Source: Marinagarivorans sp.
GTDB lineage: Bacteria; Pseudomonadota; Gammaproteobacteria; Pseudomonadales; Cellvibrionaceae
Direction: 5' to 3'
NCBI GenBank assembly: GCA_028281865.1
Contig: JANQJB010000018.1
Location: 1-59,198, forward strand
DNA length: 59,198 bases
The notes below the pieces were generated by a model. That model saw nothing but the letters and a program-made list of their open reading frames with translations, searched no databases and was not told the DNA's origin. This document shows, piece by piece, positions 44,693-54,697 of this stretch; within the stretch, counting starts at the first letter, position 1, and each line of letters begins with the position of its first letter. A program made the position numbers and the translations under genes.

Positions 44693-46816
44693 TTGTTTAT
44701 TAAAACCGTTGCGAGCATATTGCTCGTAGTAGCAACTTCACACCTTCACGCCGCAAGCGAAGAAAAACTCAACCCAACGCGCATGCAGGCCGCAACAACT
44801 AAAGATGTTGTCAAGATGTTGATGAATCGGCACTATCGCGATTTAAATTTCGACGACAATTTATCTAATGCCTTCTTGGACAAATACCTGGAGAGTTTGG
44901 ACCCTGCCCGGATGTATTTTTTAGCGGGTGACGTTGCAGGCTTCGACAAGTACCGTGATAGTTTTGACGATGATTTTAAGTCTGGCAAACTCACAACGGG
45001 TTTTGAGATTTATCGCATTTTTCAAAAACGAATGAAATCGCGATTGAAAAAAGTCGTTTCTATACTGGAAAACCCTCAAACAAAATTCGACTTCACTATC
45101 GATGAATCAATTGAAATCGATCGCGAAAACTCACCTTGGCCCATTACGATGGGCGAGGCAGACGAATTGTGGCGCAAACGCATCAAACTCAGCATATTAA
45201 ACCAAAAACTGTCTGACAAAGAAGTTCCAAAAGCCATCGATACACTGACAAAACGTTACAAAAACCAACTTAAACGCATAGAGCAACAAAGCAACGTCGA
45301 CGTATACGAGGCACTAATCAATTCCCTCACACTGTTGTACGACCCGCATACTAATTATTTCTCTCCGCGAACATCGGAGAACTTTAACATATCGATGTCG
45401 TTGTCACTCGAAGGTATTGGTGCCGTTTTGCAATCTGAGGATGAACATACAAAAGTCGTCCGCTTAGTTCATGGAGGCCCTGCTTTTAAGCAAGGAGAAT
45501 TAAAGCCCGCAGATAAAATTATTGGCGTTGGACAAGGCGCAAAAGGCGAAATTGTACCCGTAGTTGGCTGGCGATTAGATGAAGTTGTGGACAAAATCCG
45601 CGGCAAAAAAAATTCCATAGTGCGCCTTGAAGTCATCTCGGGCGACGAGGAAGTACTAAAGACTATAAGCATAGTAAGAGATAAGGTTAACCTAGAGGAC
45701 CAAGCAGCCAAAAAAGATATTCTCGAAATTAAAAGCGGCAACAAAACACATAAAATAGGCGTAATTGATATCCCCGCTTTTTATATCAATTTTAAGGAAG
45801 CGCGAAGTGGTAATCGCAACTACCGCAGTACTACACGTGATGTAAAAAAGCTGGTAATGGAGCTTATGGAAGAAAATGTGACAGGTATAGTACTTGACTT
45901 GCGCGATAATGGAGGCGGCTCACTGCAAGAAGCCACACAACTCACAGATCTATTTATTAATCAGGGCCCGGTTGTGCAGATTCGACAATCGGATGGGAAA
46001 GTTAGCCGAAGTAACCGTGCGTATTCAAGAGCGCTTTATAATGGCCCGCTCGTTGTCATGATTAATCGGCTAAGTGCCTCGGCCTCAGAAATTTTCGCTG
46101 GAGCGATCCAAGATTATCAGCGCGGATTAGTGGTCGGGTCACAATCATTCGGTAAGGGAACTGTTCAGCTACTTAGCCGTTTACCGGAAGGAGAATTAAA
46201 ACTCACAGAGTCTAAATTCTATCGCGTATCCGGCGATAGCACTCAACACCGCGGTGTTATTCCAGATATTCTTTTTCCAGAACTTGTCGACCACGAGGAA
46301 GTTGGCGAATCTACTTACGACACGGCGCTTCCATGGGACCAGATACACCCTGCCTCACACCGGCGCTTTTTTAATTTTAAACCTTTTATTAGCGAGCTCA
46401 CCGAAAAACATAAAAAACGTTCAATACTTGATCCCGATTTTAAGCATCTGCTAGCACAAATCGAATTATCCAATATCAATAAAGACCGGAAATATATTTC
46501 TTTAAAGGAAGAAACTCGTATCAATGAAAAGAACGATTTGGAGAAAAAATCTCTCGCTCTAGAAAATACTCGCCGCAAATCAAAAAACCTGGAGCCCTAC
46601 AAAACGTTTGAAGCGTTCAAGGATGCTAAAGAAAAAGAAGACGAAGAGGAACGAAATAATAATAGCGGTCTTTCCAAGCAAATTGACCTGGAAAACGATG
46701 CGTTATTGCGCGAGGCTGGCAATATTTTAGTCGATTTTTCTGCTCTTTTTGGACAGGGCAACGAGCGTGTGGCAGACATCAAAAAAATATCAAACTCTAA
46801 AGCAAAAGCTCATTAA
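44693..46816 (+). CDS. prc: C-terminal processing (tail-specific) protease
   Basis: A 707-residue periplasmic S41 protease. A signal peptide (FIKTVASILLVVATSHLHAA) precedes the N-terminal Tsp domain. The PDZ domain is at about 235-330, and catalytic Ser-Lys residues are in RLSASASEIFAGAIQDYQRG and SQSFGKGTVQ (about 460-490). It trims or degrades penicillin-binding proteins, MepS and other periplasmic proteins. No ATG is available; I prefer the TTG at 44693, spaced seven bases from AGGA, over TTG at 44687. It is convergent with the degenerate kinase gene. Confidence 0.92.
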   Translation: MFIKTVASILLVVATSHLHAASEEKLNPTRMQAATTKDVVKMLMNRHYRDLNFDDNLSNAFLDKYLESLDPARMYFLAGDVAGFDKYRDSFDDDFKSGKLTTGFEIYRIFQKRMKSRLKKVVSILENPQTKFDFTIDESIEIDRENSPWPITMGEADELWRKRIKLSILNQKLSDKEVPKAIDTLTKRYKNQLKRIEQQSNVDVYEALINSLTLLYDPHTNYFSPRTSENFNISMSLSLEGIGAVLQSEDEHTKVVRLVHGGPAFKQGELKPADKIIGVGQGAKGEIVPVVGWRLDEVVDKIRGKKNSIVRLEVISGDEEVLKTISIVRDKVNLEDQAAKKDILEIKSGNKTHKIGVIDIPAFYINFKEARSGNRNYRSTTRDVKKLVMELMEENVTGIVLDLRDNGGGSLQEATQLTDLFINQGPVVQIRQSDGKVSRSNRAYSRALYNGPLVVMINRLSASASEIFAGAIQDYQRGLVVGSQSFGKGTVQLLSRLPEGELKLTESKFYRVSGDSTQHRGVIPDILFPELVDHEEVGESTYDTALPWDQIHPASHRRFFNFKPFISELTEKHKKRSILDPDFKHLLAQIELSNINKDRKYISLKEETRINEKNDLEKKSLALENTRRKSKNLEPYKTFEAFKDAKEKEDEEERNNNSGLSKQIDLENDALLREAGNILVDFSALFGQGNERVADIKKISNSKAKAH

Positions 46817-46897
46817 GAATGAAAGATAAAAGAGCAAGTCAATAGGGGAAAACAATTGCTTTATCAAGGAAGATTTCGCAGTTTTGCCTAACCAAGC

Positions 46898-49072
46898 CTA
46901 CACATCAATAAGATTTTGCTGATAAAAGCCAGCCCAATAATCTATAACATTCAGTAGATCGTGCTTGCTGTGTTCTACATCAAAGAAATAATCGGCCCCT
47001 TTACAGTAAGCAATTTCTTCCTGAGTGCGATATCCCAATACAATAATGGGGCAGATACACCCTCCTTGAAATTGCGCCTCAAATTCAGTAATTAGCTCAA
47101 GGTAGTCGTTTTGATCGTCCGTACAAAGTAGTATCACAATTTTGCTTAACGATGCGATCGCTTCTTTCATTTCATCCTTATCGTGGTAGGAGCGAATCTT
47201 AAAAGGTAAGTTTTTGGTCAACTCTTTATATTTAACACTCTTGTCCAAGCTAAAGAGTAATAAATGAAATTCATCGTGAAGTTTTAAGTTCTTTTCTTCG
47301 ATCGACTCCTCTTCCTGACGAGCAAAAACATGTTTGAAATTTAGTTCAAATTCAAAATAGCCACTCGGCTTATTAATCTGCGTGACAATAGGGTTAGACC
47401 AAATATCCCGCCACTCAACCTCATCCCACACGGCTTTCGAACCAATAGCAATTTGCGGAGAGAATTTTAAATCTGGGTGCTCGGCAAGTTCTCGGCTAAA
47501 TTGCACCCAATGCTCTTCCTGATGGCTGGTATAAAATACAACCCCGTCAAAAGGCTGGCCACTCTTAAGCGCTAATTCCATTTGCTGCACGGCACTCTTA
47601 AACTGCGATTCAGTTTCAACATCAAACCCCAAAGCATCAAGCTCATGACGTTTACCATCCAGCAGGCGTGGCTCTGAATGAACGAGTAACAATTTTTTAT
47701 GGCGAAATTCAGGTTTTTCGTAATTAAACTGGCCACTATTTGCCGGCACCTTAAATGAAGACTGAAAACGAATATAACCATCGGTTTGACGACCATGAGC
47801 ACTTAATTCCAGATTTCCACCCATCTCTTCGATAATACCTTTAGCTAAGGCCAAATCTAAATTATATTCGATCGGTTTCTGTGTCTGCTCTTGAAAAAAT
47901 AGGCGTTTAGTTTTACTAATTTGGCGCGAGATAATGAGTATCAAGTTACCCGTATCTTCTCGCTCGTAGACAAAATCGACCTCCACTAAAATATAGCAAT
48001 GAGATTGCGACTGAGTTGCAAGCGAGCGTAATAAAATCGATATTACTTGGCTAATTCTCTCCGCATCACCAATTATCCGCACAGGCACCGACGCGGATAT
48101 CAATGACGCAACATCAAGTTCGTGGCTCTCTAAATAAGCAACTTGGCGAGCAATTAGAGCCTGTACCAAACTCCGTGGATTAAAGACGCGGTTTTCAAAC
48201 TTAAATTCTTTCGACAGTATCTGCTGAAAATCATTTACATTGCGATAGAGCAACTCTAATCGGGGTCTGCGTTGCAAAGCTGAACCATTTTGCGAACCAT
48301 TACCATTCGAGGGTTTTCGCTCTTCACTACGACGGTCACCACGCCTGGCGTGCAATAATTCATATAACTCATTGCGCAATAAATTCATGTACTCGCGACT
48401 GAGTTGAGCTGACGCAAGCGTTTCTTGCTTTTCTTCTTCTAACGAAAGAGCACGTTTTGCCAGCAAATAATTCGCTTCAAGACGCTCCCAATACGACTCG
48501 GATATTAACTTGCTTTGATGGTTAATTACGCCGAAGAAAATAATAATAACAACACCGTACACAAGTGAAATTAAGTCACCGCTAAAAAACACTGCTAAGG
48601 CACCGGGAATTAAACCGAGAAACTGATAGATCGATAAAAAACGATGATAAGGCGCAAATGCATGAGCCGTTGTAGAAAAAAATACTGCTGTGTACAACCA
48701 TAGCAGAGGCACTTCATGTTCCACACCCAAAAGATAAGTGATACTGGCGAGAGTGAGACCCCACCAAAAAGCGCCGAGCAGCGTAACCACAAAATAAGCA
48801 TTGCGCCATTTCGCAGGCCCACGCGGATAAATTGACTCAAACCGAAACAAAAAGTACGCGCGCAATAACGTAAAAATTAATAGGCCTGCTGTCAGTAATA
48901 TCGCGATATCGGCATATTGCTGATAAATTTGACCGCCGACAAGGCAAAGAAGAAAAACGAGGAAGTTTGAGATCAATCCGCGCCGGCTGTATTTAGCGAC
49001 ACGCATATCTGTCTTGCGCAAAACTTCCCTGTTTTTTTGAACTTTTATTTGCGGATCAAAAAGCTTAAACAT
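46898..49072 (-). CDS. degenerate membrane hybrid histidine kinase-like protein
   Basis: A 724-residue protein built as six membrane helices (about 33-53, 56-76, 92-116, 121-140, 145-165, 167-183), a coiled coil (about 200-243), an ATPase-like domain (about 295-440) and two receiver-like domains (about 460-585 and 600-715). Every catalytic mark is altered. No H-box histidine with E/R/P neighbours is seen; the N-box reads ISILLRSLA without asparagine; the DxGxG G1 box is missing; and NLDLALAKGII stands where GLGLAIVK would be. In receiver 1 the DD pair is HS (465-466) and the phospho-Asp position is Y514, although the KP lysine (K568) remains. Receiver 2 lacks all key residues. It could be a signalling scaffold. 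It lies 34 bp downstream of etfA on the same strand. Confidence 0.75.
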   Translation of the reverse strand: MFKLFDPQIKVQKNREVLRKTDMRVAKYSRRGLISNFLVFLLCLVGGQIYQQYADIAILLTAGLLIFTLLRAYFLFRFESIYPRGPAKWRNAYFVVTLLGAFWWGLTLASITYLLGVEHEVPLLWLYTAVFFSTTAHAFAPYHRFLSIYQFLGLIPGALAVFFSGDLISLVYGVVIIIFFGVINHQSKLISESYWERLEANYLLAKRALSLEEEKQETLASAQLSREYMNLLRNELYELLHARRGDRRSEERKPSNGNGSQNGSALQRRPRLELLYRNVNDFQQILSKEFKFENRVFNPRSLVQALIARQVAYLESHELDVASLISASVPVRIIGDAERISQVISILLRSLATQSQSHCYILVEVDFVYEREDTGNLILIISRQISKTKRLFFQEQTQKPIEYNLDLALAKGIIEEMGGNLELSAHGRQTDGYIRFQSSFKVPANSGQFNYEKPEFRHKKLLLVHSEPRLLDGKRHELDALGFDVETESQFKSAVQQMELALKSGQPFDGVVFYTSHQEEHWVQFSRELAEHPDLKFSPQIAIGSKAVWDEVEWRDIWSNPIVTQINKPSGYFEFELNFKHVFARQEEESIEEKNLKLHDEFHLLLFSLDKSVKYKELTKNLPFKIRSYHDKDEMKEAIASLSKIVILLCTDDQNDYLELITEFEAQFQGGCICPIIVLGYRTQEEIAYCKGADYFFDVEHSKHDLLNVIDYWAGFYQQNLIDV

Positions 49073-49106
49073 CTACACATTGCGCCTCTTGCAAAATCGC
49101 GCAATC

Positions 49107-50036
49107 CTACAGGAGATTATCCAATGCCGGCAAAGCTTCAAACAAATCTGCTACTAAACCGTAATCGGCAACTTGAAAAATGGGAGCGTCTTCGTCTTTG
49201 TTAATCGCTACGATAACCTTTGAATCTTTCATACCAGCGAGATGTTGAATAGCGCCCGATATTCCCACTGCAATATATAGATCCGGCGCTACAATCTTAC
49301 CCGTCTGCCCTACTTGCATATCGTTGGGTACATAACCTGCGTCAACTGCTGCCCGTGAAGCGCCCACAGCCGCACCCAGTTTGTCAGCAAGGTCATAAAT
49401 CAATTGAAAATTCTCCCCGTTTTGCAACCCGCGACCGCCCGATATTACAACGCTTGCCGAAGTGAGCTCCGGCTTGTCAGACTGCGATAACTCATCGCGA
49501 ACGTGCTCCGAAATATTCGCCCCTGTGCTTGCCGATAGGTTTTCAATTTCTGCCGTACCACCCTCTCCCGTGGCCGCATCAAATGCTGTTGTACGAACCG
49601 TCATCAACTTAATAGAATCCGCCATTTTGACAGTCGCAATTACGTTGCCGGCATAAATGGGGCGTTTGAACGTATCAGAGTCGACAACTTCTATCACATC
49701 TGAAAGGGGTTGGACATCCATTAAGGCGGCAACGCGAGGCAGTAAATTTTTTCCCGTTGTCGTCGAGGGAACCAGCACATGTGAATAATTTGCCGCCAGA
49801 TCTTTAACAATCAAAGCGACATCTTCCGACAACTGATGTTGCAAAAAATCCGCCTCTGCCACTATTACTTTGCTTACTGAACTTACAGCCTTTGCTTGCT
49901 CGACCGCAGCTTGGCAAGCGGCACCCGCAATGAATATATGAATATCGTCACCAAGAGCCTGCGCTGCTGTGACGGTGTTTAACGTGGATTTTTTAACGCT
50001 ATTGTTGTCGTGCTCCGCGATTACCAAAATACTCAT
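49107..50036 (-). CDS. etfA: electron transfer flavoprotein alpha subunit
   Basis: A 309-residue ETF alpha chain. The C-terminal FAD-binding domain is intact: VVISGGRGLQNGENFQLI, GAAVGASRAAVDAGYVPNDMQVGQTGK, and YIAVGISGAIQHLAGMKDSKVIVAINKD. With EtfB it carries electrons from acyl-CoA and other dehydrogenases to ETF-QO. Its ATG overlaps the etfB stop by one base, indicating coupling. Confidence 0.96.
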   Translation of the reverse strand: MSILVIAEHDNNSVKKSTLNTVTAAQALGDDIHIFIAGAACQAAVEQAKAVSSVSKVIVAEADFLQHQLSEDVALIVKDLAANYSHVLVPSTTTGKNLLPRVAALMDVQPLSDVIEVVDSDTFKRPIYAGNVIATVKMADSIKLMTVRTTAFDAATGEGGTAEIENLSASTGANISEHVRDELSQSDKPELTSASVVISGGRGLQNGENFQLIYDLADKLGAAVGASRAAVDAGYVPNDMQVGQTGKIVAPDLYIAVGISGAIQHLAGMKDSKVIVAINKDEDAPIFQVADYGLVADLFEALPALDNLL

Positions 50037-50785
50037 TACAAAACCCCCGCTTCATTTTTTAATTTTTCAAATAGCTCGTCTACGTTAGCAACTTTGATCC
50101 CCGGTTTACGCTCCGGTGGGGGCTCAACACTCAAAATTTGCACACGACTTTCGGTATCGATGCCTAATTCAGCTAGAGCAATAGTTTCCAGCGGTTTTTT
50201 CTTAGCTTTCATAATGTTAGGAAGTTTTGCGTAGCGTGGTTCGTTTAGTCTTAGATCCGTCGTGACAACTGCTGGCAAATTGAGTTTGACCGTCTGCAAA
50301 CCACCATCGATTTCGCGCGTTACAATCACTGCGCCTTCCTCAACTGCGACCTCAGAAGCAAACGTCCCTTGACCACACCCACACATCGCTGCCAACATTT
50401 GACCGGTCTGATTATTATCGCCGTCGATACTTTGCTTACCCATCAAAACTATTCCCGGCTGCTCCTTGTCAACGACAGATTTCAAGCATTTCGCCAACGC
50501 CAAAGGCTGCAATTCTTCTTCAGTCTCAATCAACACACCGCGATCAGCGCCAATAGCCATCGCTGCTCTAATTTGTTCCTGCGATTTTTGCGGACCAATT
50601 GATACGACAATAATTTCTTCCGCTACGCCTTTTTCTTTTAAACGTACCGCTTCTTCAACTGCGATTTCACAAAATGGGTTCATCGACATTTTAGCATTGG
50701 CAATATCGACCCCGCTCCCATCTGCTTTCGGTCTGACTTTTACGTTGTAATCGACAACCCGCTTTATCGCCACAAGGATTTTCAT
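50036..50785 (-). CDS. etfB: electron transfer flavoprotein beta subunit
   Basis: A 249-residue ETF beta chain. [62 protein letters not shown], and [29 protein letters not shown] are classic. It binds AMP and forms the dehydrogenase docking loop. The gene is divergent from the ETF-ubiquinone oxidoreductase gene, sharing the 50786-51290 control region. Confidence 0.97.
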   Translation of the reverse strand: MKILVAIKRVVDYNVKVRPKADGSGVDIANAKMSMNPFCEIAVEEAVRLKEKGVAEEIIVVSIGPQKSQEQIRAAMAIGADRGVLIETEEELQPLALAKCLKSVVDKEQPGIVLMGKQSIDGDNNQTGQMLAAMCGCGQGTFASEVAVEEGAVIVTREIDGGLQTVKLNLPAVVTTDLRLNEPRYAKLPNIMKAKKKPLETIALAELGIDTESRVQILSVEPPPERKPGIKVANVDELFEKLKNEAGVL

Positions 50786-51290
50786 TGCTTCGTGTTTCCT
50801 CTAATCAAATTATCAAGTTTTAAATAAAATGCCTAAATATACATTAGTCGTAATATTTACATCAGTCGCAATATCCAGTTTTTAAAGCTTAAACCTTCGA
50901 AGTATTACAAGCCATTTATTAAGGCTTAAAACCATAAAATAAAGCGTTTCCCGCCACGAAAACGTAATTTACACTAGGCTTATACGAACCGGAACGGCTT
51001 CAAGTCTCATCAATTTTGGTTGGCGGTACTATATACGAGATACGTTGCGCGAAGCGATATGAATTCGCAAAATCTATGTCATATATGCCTTGATGGCAGC
51101 TCTTTTCAATAGAGACCGATTGTTTTTCAATCAATTTGATTAAAATTAGAACCCAATAGAAAGATCAATCGCGTTTAATATTGGGAAGAATGGTAGTTCC
51201 TCATTTATTATTGGCTTCCTATCCCGGGCACCTCTTAATCATGCCCTAGGTGTTTATAATAAAGAATTCATTTACTTGGTGGAGAAAGCA
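50786..51290. promoter_or_regulatory. etfB / ETF-QO divergent control region
   Basis: 505 bp, AT-rich, no gene. A tandem pair of 18-bp repeats (ACATTAGTCGTAATATTT, then ACATCAGTCGCAATATCC) lies at 50841-50858 and 50859-50876, 55-90 bp upstream of etfB. GCGAAgcgatatgaaTTCGC at about 51055 is a second symmetric element. Both could bind a regulator of fatty-acid or amino-acid oxidation. GGAG at 51281-51284 serves the ETF-QO start. Confidence 0.45.
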
Positions 51291-52928
51291 GTGGAAAGAG
51301 AATCGATGCAATACGACGTTGTTATCGTCGGTGCCGGTCCGGCGGGTTTATCCGCCGCATGCAAATTAAAACAATTAGACGAGAACTTATCGGTTTGCGT
51401 GCTTGAAAAAGGTTCTGAAGTCGGTGCACATATTCTTTCCGGTGCTGTTTTGGAGCCACGCGCTCTCGAGGAGCTTTTCCCGAACTGGCAAGAACTGGAA
51501 GCGCCCGTGCTAACACCTGTTTCCGAAGATCACATCCTGTTGCTGCACTCGGATAATAAAGCGACAAAAGTTCCCGGCTTTTTTGCACCGAAAACCATGC
51601 ACAATAAGGGCAATTATATTATTAGCCTTGGCAACTTGTGCCGCTGGCTGGCTGAGCAAGCAGAAAATCTAGGAGTCGAAATCTTTCCCGGGTTTGCCGC
51701 TGCGGAGATCCTTTTTAAAGACAACGAAGTTTACGGTGTTGCAACCGGAGATATGGGCCGCAATAGCGCAGGAGAAGAAAAAGACAGCTTTGAACCGGGC
51801 ATGGAGTTGCACGCGCGTTATACACTTTTTGCTGAAGGCTGTCGTGGCCACCTAGGCAAACAATTAATCGAGCACTATCATCTTGATAACGGTAAAGATC
51901 CGCAACATTACGGCTTGGGCATTAAAGAACTGTGGAAAGTACCCGATGCGCAACACAAACCTGGCCTCGTTGTTCATTCCGCTGGTTGGCCGCTTTCCGA
52001 GAGTAAAAGCACTGGCGGCGGCTTTTTATATCACTTGGAAGACAATCAAGTCGCAATTGGCTTGATTACCGACCTGTCTTACAGCAACCCATTTGTCAGC
52101 CCGTTTGACGAATTCCAAAGGTACAAACATCACCCGGAAATAAAACGCTACTTGGAAAATGGTGAACGCATCGCCTACGGCGCTAGAGCAATAGTTAAAG
52201 GCGGCTTGCAATCACAACCCAAAATGCATTTTCCGGGCGGTTTATTAATTGGAGATGATGCAGGCACGCTCAATTTTGCAAAAATAAAGGGCACTCACAC
52301 CGCGATGAAGTCCGGCATGGTGGCAGCGGAAACAATTACAGCCGAGCTCAAAAAAGAACAAGCCGAAGCAGAATTGACGGCATTTAGTCAAAATTATCGC
52401 AATTCCTGGGCATGGAAAGAATTGCACTTGCAACGAAATTTTGGGCCAGCACAACACAAATTTGGTAACCTTTTAGGTTCCGCTTATGCATTTATTGATA
52501 TCAATATTTTCAATGGCTGTCTCCCTTGGACGCTAAATGACCCGAGCCCAGATCACACAGGTATGTTAAGTAAGGAACAAGCGCAAAAAATAAACTACCC
52601 CAAACCTGACAACACTTTGAGCTTTGACAAACTGTCCTCAGTCTTTTTATCCAATACCAACCATGAAGAAGACCAACCCTGTCACTTAAAGCTGGCCGAC
52701 GCAGCCATTCCTATTCAGCAAAATTACCTTAAGTTTGACGAACCTGCGCAGAGATATTGCCCAGCTGGAGTTTACGAAATCATAGAGTCAGAGGGTCAAG
52801 AACCAAAATTTCAAATAAATGCGCAAAATTGTGTGCACTGCAAAACATGCGATATTAAAGATCCAGCCCAGAATATTACCTGGGTAACGCCAGAAGGCAG
52901 CGGCGGGCCAAATTACCCGAATATGTGA
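51291..52928 (+). CDS. etfD: electron transfer flavoprotein-ubiquinone oxidoreductase
   Basis: A 545-residue inner-membrane enzyme that passes electrons from ETF to ubiquinone. FAD motif VVIVGAGPAGLSAACKL, EKGSEVGAHILSGAVLEPRAL, the GLLIGDDAGTLNFAKIKGTHTAMKSGM segment, and the C-terminal [4Fe-4S] ferredoxin-like cysteines in YCPAGVYE and NCVHCKTCDIKDPAQNITW are all intact. I chose GTG at 51291, giving a start like MERESMQYDVV, which agrees with homologues and has GGAG seven bases upstream. It would work with etfA/etfB next door. Confidence 0.95.
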   Translation: MERESMQYDVVIVGAGPAGLSAACKLKQLDENLSVCVLEKGSEVGAHILSGAVLEPRALEELFPNWQELEAPVLTPVSEDHILLLHSDNKATKVPGFFAPKTMHNKGNYIISLGNLCRWLAEQAENLGVEIFPGFAAAEILFKDNEVYGVATGDMGRNSAGEEKDSFEPGMELHARYTLFAEGCRGHLGKQLIEHYHLDNGKDPQHYGLGIKELWKVPDAQHKPGLVVHSAGWPLSESKSTGGGFLYHLEDNQVAIGLITDLSYSNPFVSPFDEFQRYKHHPEIKRYLENGERIAYGARAIVKGGLQSQPKMHFPGGLLIGDDAGTLNFAKIKGTHTAMKSGMVAAETITAELKKEQAEAELTAFSQNYRNSWAWKELHLQRNFGPAQHKFGNLLGSAYAFIDINIFNGCLPWTLNDPSPDHTGMLSKEQAQKINYPKPDNTLSFDKLSSVFLSNTNHEEDQPCHLKLADAAIPIQQNYLKFDEPAQRYCPAGVYEIIESEGQEPKFQINAQNCVHCKTCDIKDPAQNITWVTPEGSGGPNYPNM

Positions 52929-52953
52929 CGAGTAGCTCAGACCCTGGCCAATC

Positions 52954-53610
52954 TCAATAGGCAATTTTATTTAACGCAGTTGTAAGCGCAAGTGGCCACA
53001 TTTGATTGGCCTGTTTGCTCGAATAATGAGGTGAAATCGCATTAATCGTGACAGTGTCAATGACTCTTCCCGTGTTGGAATCAGCGATAATAAAATAAAG
53101 CGCTACGCGGTCACGTCCAATTTTTGAGTCTTTGTGATAGGAGCGCTTGTGCCATTCTTTAATGCTATTAATATTGTTGGAGATGCGTTCTAAATGAGGA
53201 TAAACAATAAAGTCAGCATCAAGTGAGCGAGCTTTTTGTAACCAGCGATCACCCATATTGCTGAAATGCACATTCAATGTGGGCGGTGCAGATGATTTAT
53301 CATCAATTATATTTGAGTCATCGACAAATGCGGCCGGAAAGATTTTGCCAAAGCTCGCGTGCACCGCACGATTAAATAAAAAGCGATCTCGCGAATGCAT
53401 CTCCTCCCAAACTTGCCCTTCTGGGGGAGCAACATAAAGCTTTGACTCAGCGGGAATAATAAAATTATGTCGTCGCCCGATATCGGCTCTTGGCGCAAAA
53501 CCCGCTTCGCTCAGCAAACGATGTGCTGTATTTTTAGTATGATTAACTGTGCAGGCGCCCAAAAAACATAGACACCCCGCTAGTACGATAAGCTTCACCA
53601 TTGATGCCAT
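52954..53610 (-). CDS. outer-membrane-type lipoprotein, DUF4823-like
   Basis: A 218-residue lipoprotein. The signal peptide ends in the lipobox FLGAC (Cys20), so the mature protein is lipid-anchored; residue +2 is Thr, not Asp, predicting the outer membrane. The body has mixed alpha/beta character (WEEMHSRDRFLFNRAVHASFGKIFP, DADFIVYPHLERI). It resembles DUF4823 proteins found beside metabolic genes in pseudomonads, but I am not certain. A second ATG at 53601 is an equally good start. It is convergent with etfD. Confidence 0.7.
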   Translation of the reverse strand: MASMVKLIVLAGCLCFLGACTVNHTKNTAHRLLSEAGFAPRADIGRRHNFIIPAESKLYVAPPEGQVWEEMHSRDRFLFNRAVHASFGKIFPAAFVDDSNIIDDKSSAPPTLNVHFSNMGDRWLQKARSLDADFIVYPHLERISNNINSIKEWHKRSYHKDSKIGRDRVALYFIIADSNTGRVIDTVTINAISPHYSSKQANQMWPLALTTALNKIAY

Positions 53611-53670
53611 CCAAATTTACTACTATTAAATGGCTATCGGCTGAGACACAAATTTGTTAAGCAAAATTAG

Positions 53671-54537
53671 ATGAGGAACAAGGCTTTGCATAATGCACTC
53701 GAAGAGTTATTGAAACTAAAACCAATCAACGAACTTGAGTTTATATCTTCTACTCACCTAAAGAATTTTCGCGATACGCTTTATGGCGGACAAGTATTAG
53801 CCCAAGGCCTGAAAGCAGCAACGCTCACCTGCGATGATAAGCTGCCACACTCCTTGCATGTATATTTTTTGCTCCCCGGCAATAATCTCGATGATATTCG
53901 CTATGTGGTCGAAAAAGTGCGCGACGGGCGCTCATTCAGCAATCGTATGGTGACGGCATTCCAAGCCGGTAAACGCCTTATAAGCATGATGGTTTCCCTA
54001 CATGTGAAAGAAGATGGTTACAGTCATTCACAGCGTTTGGCAAATGCAGCAAGTCTTTCACCACCCAGTACAGAACACCCTAGCCCTGATGGTCATATTG
54101 AGGACCCCAAGGCGCGTAAAAGTCCGCCGTTTATTTTCGAAAGCATAAATGGCGATATTTTTTCTAAGCAAGCCCACACGTCGCCGCACGCACAATACTG
54201 GATGAAATCATTGTCAACAGTTTCAGAAAATCAAGCTAACCACTGCTGCGCTCTCGCTTTTGTCTCCGACATGGGCTTGCTAGCGACCTCGCTACTCACA
54301 CATCCCACAACACTATTTTGCGAAGACATCACAGCAGCGAGTGTTGATCACTCACTTTGGTTTCACTGCGACAATCTCAACATGAACGACTGGTTGATAT
54401 TCTCAACTGATAGTCCTTGGGCAGGAGCGGCTCGAGGCTTTACGCGCGGCCAGTTTTACAACCGCAAAGGAGAACTACTCGCTTCGGTAGCTCAAGAAGG
54501 CTTAATACGCCCTACTACAAGCTCGGTAGCAAAATAG
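53671..54537 (+). CDS. tesB: acyl-CoA thioesterase II
   Basis: A 288-residue double-hotdog thioesterase that hydrolyses medium- and long-chain acyl-CoA. LYGGQVLAQGLKAATLTC, HSLHVYFLLPGNNLDDIRYVVEKVRDGRSFSNRMV, and the second domain SDMGLLATSL, DHSLWFHCDNLNMNDWLIFSTDSPWAGAARGFTRGQFYNRKGELLASVAQEGLIR are diagnostic. It fits the fatty-acid-oxidation flavour of the etf genes. Confidence 0.94.
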   Translation: MRNKALHNALEELLKLKPINELEFISSTHLKNFRDTLYGGQVLAQGLKAATLTCDDKLPHSLHVYFLLPGNNLDDIRYVVEKVRDGRSFSNRMVTAFQAGKRLISMMVSLHVKEDGYSHSQRLANAASLSPPSTEHPSPDGHIEDPKARKSPPFIFESINGDIFSKQAHTSPHAQYWMKSLSTVSENQANHCCALAFVSDMGLLATSLLTHPTTLFCEDITAASVDHSLWFHCDNLNMNDWLIFSTDSPWAGAARGFTRGQFYNRKGELLASVAQEGLIRPTTSSVAK

Positions 54538-54697
54538 CGAAACCATTCAGCATTCTTCTTAAACGGCACCCGATTTATTTCCTATCAATCGCAAGGGCCT
54601 TGCAAGGCCCGTCTATACTGATTACATGACGTTATATCGAGTATGTTCATATTTCGTTGCTTGCTTAAATTCTGACTCGAAACGAGGTACTCGCTAA

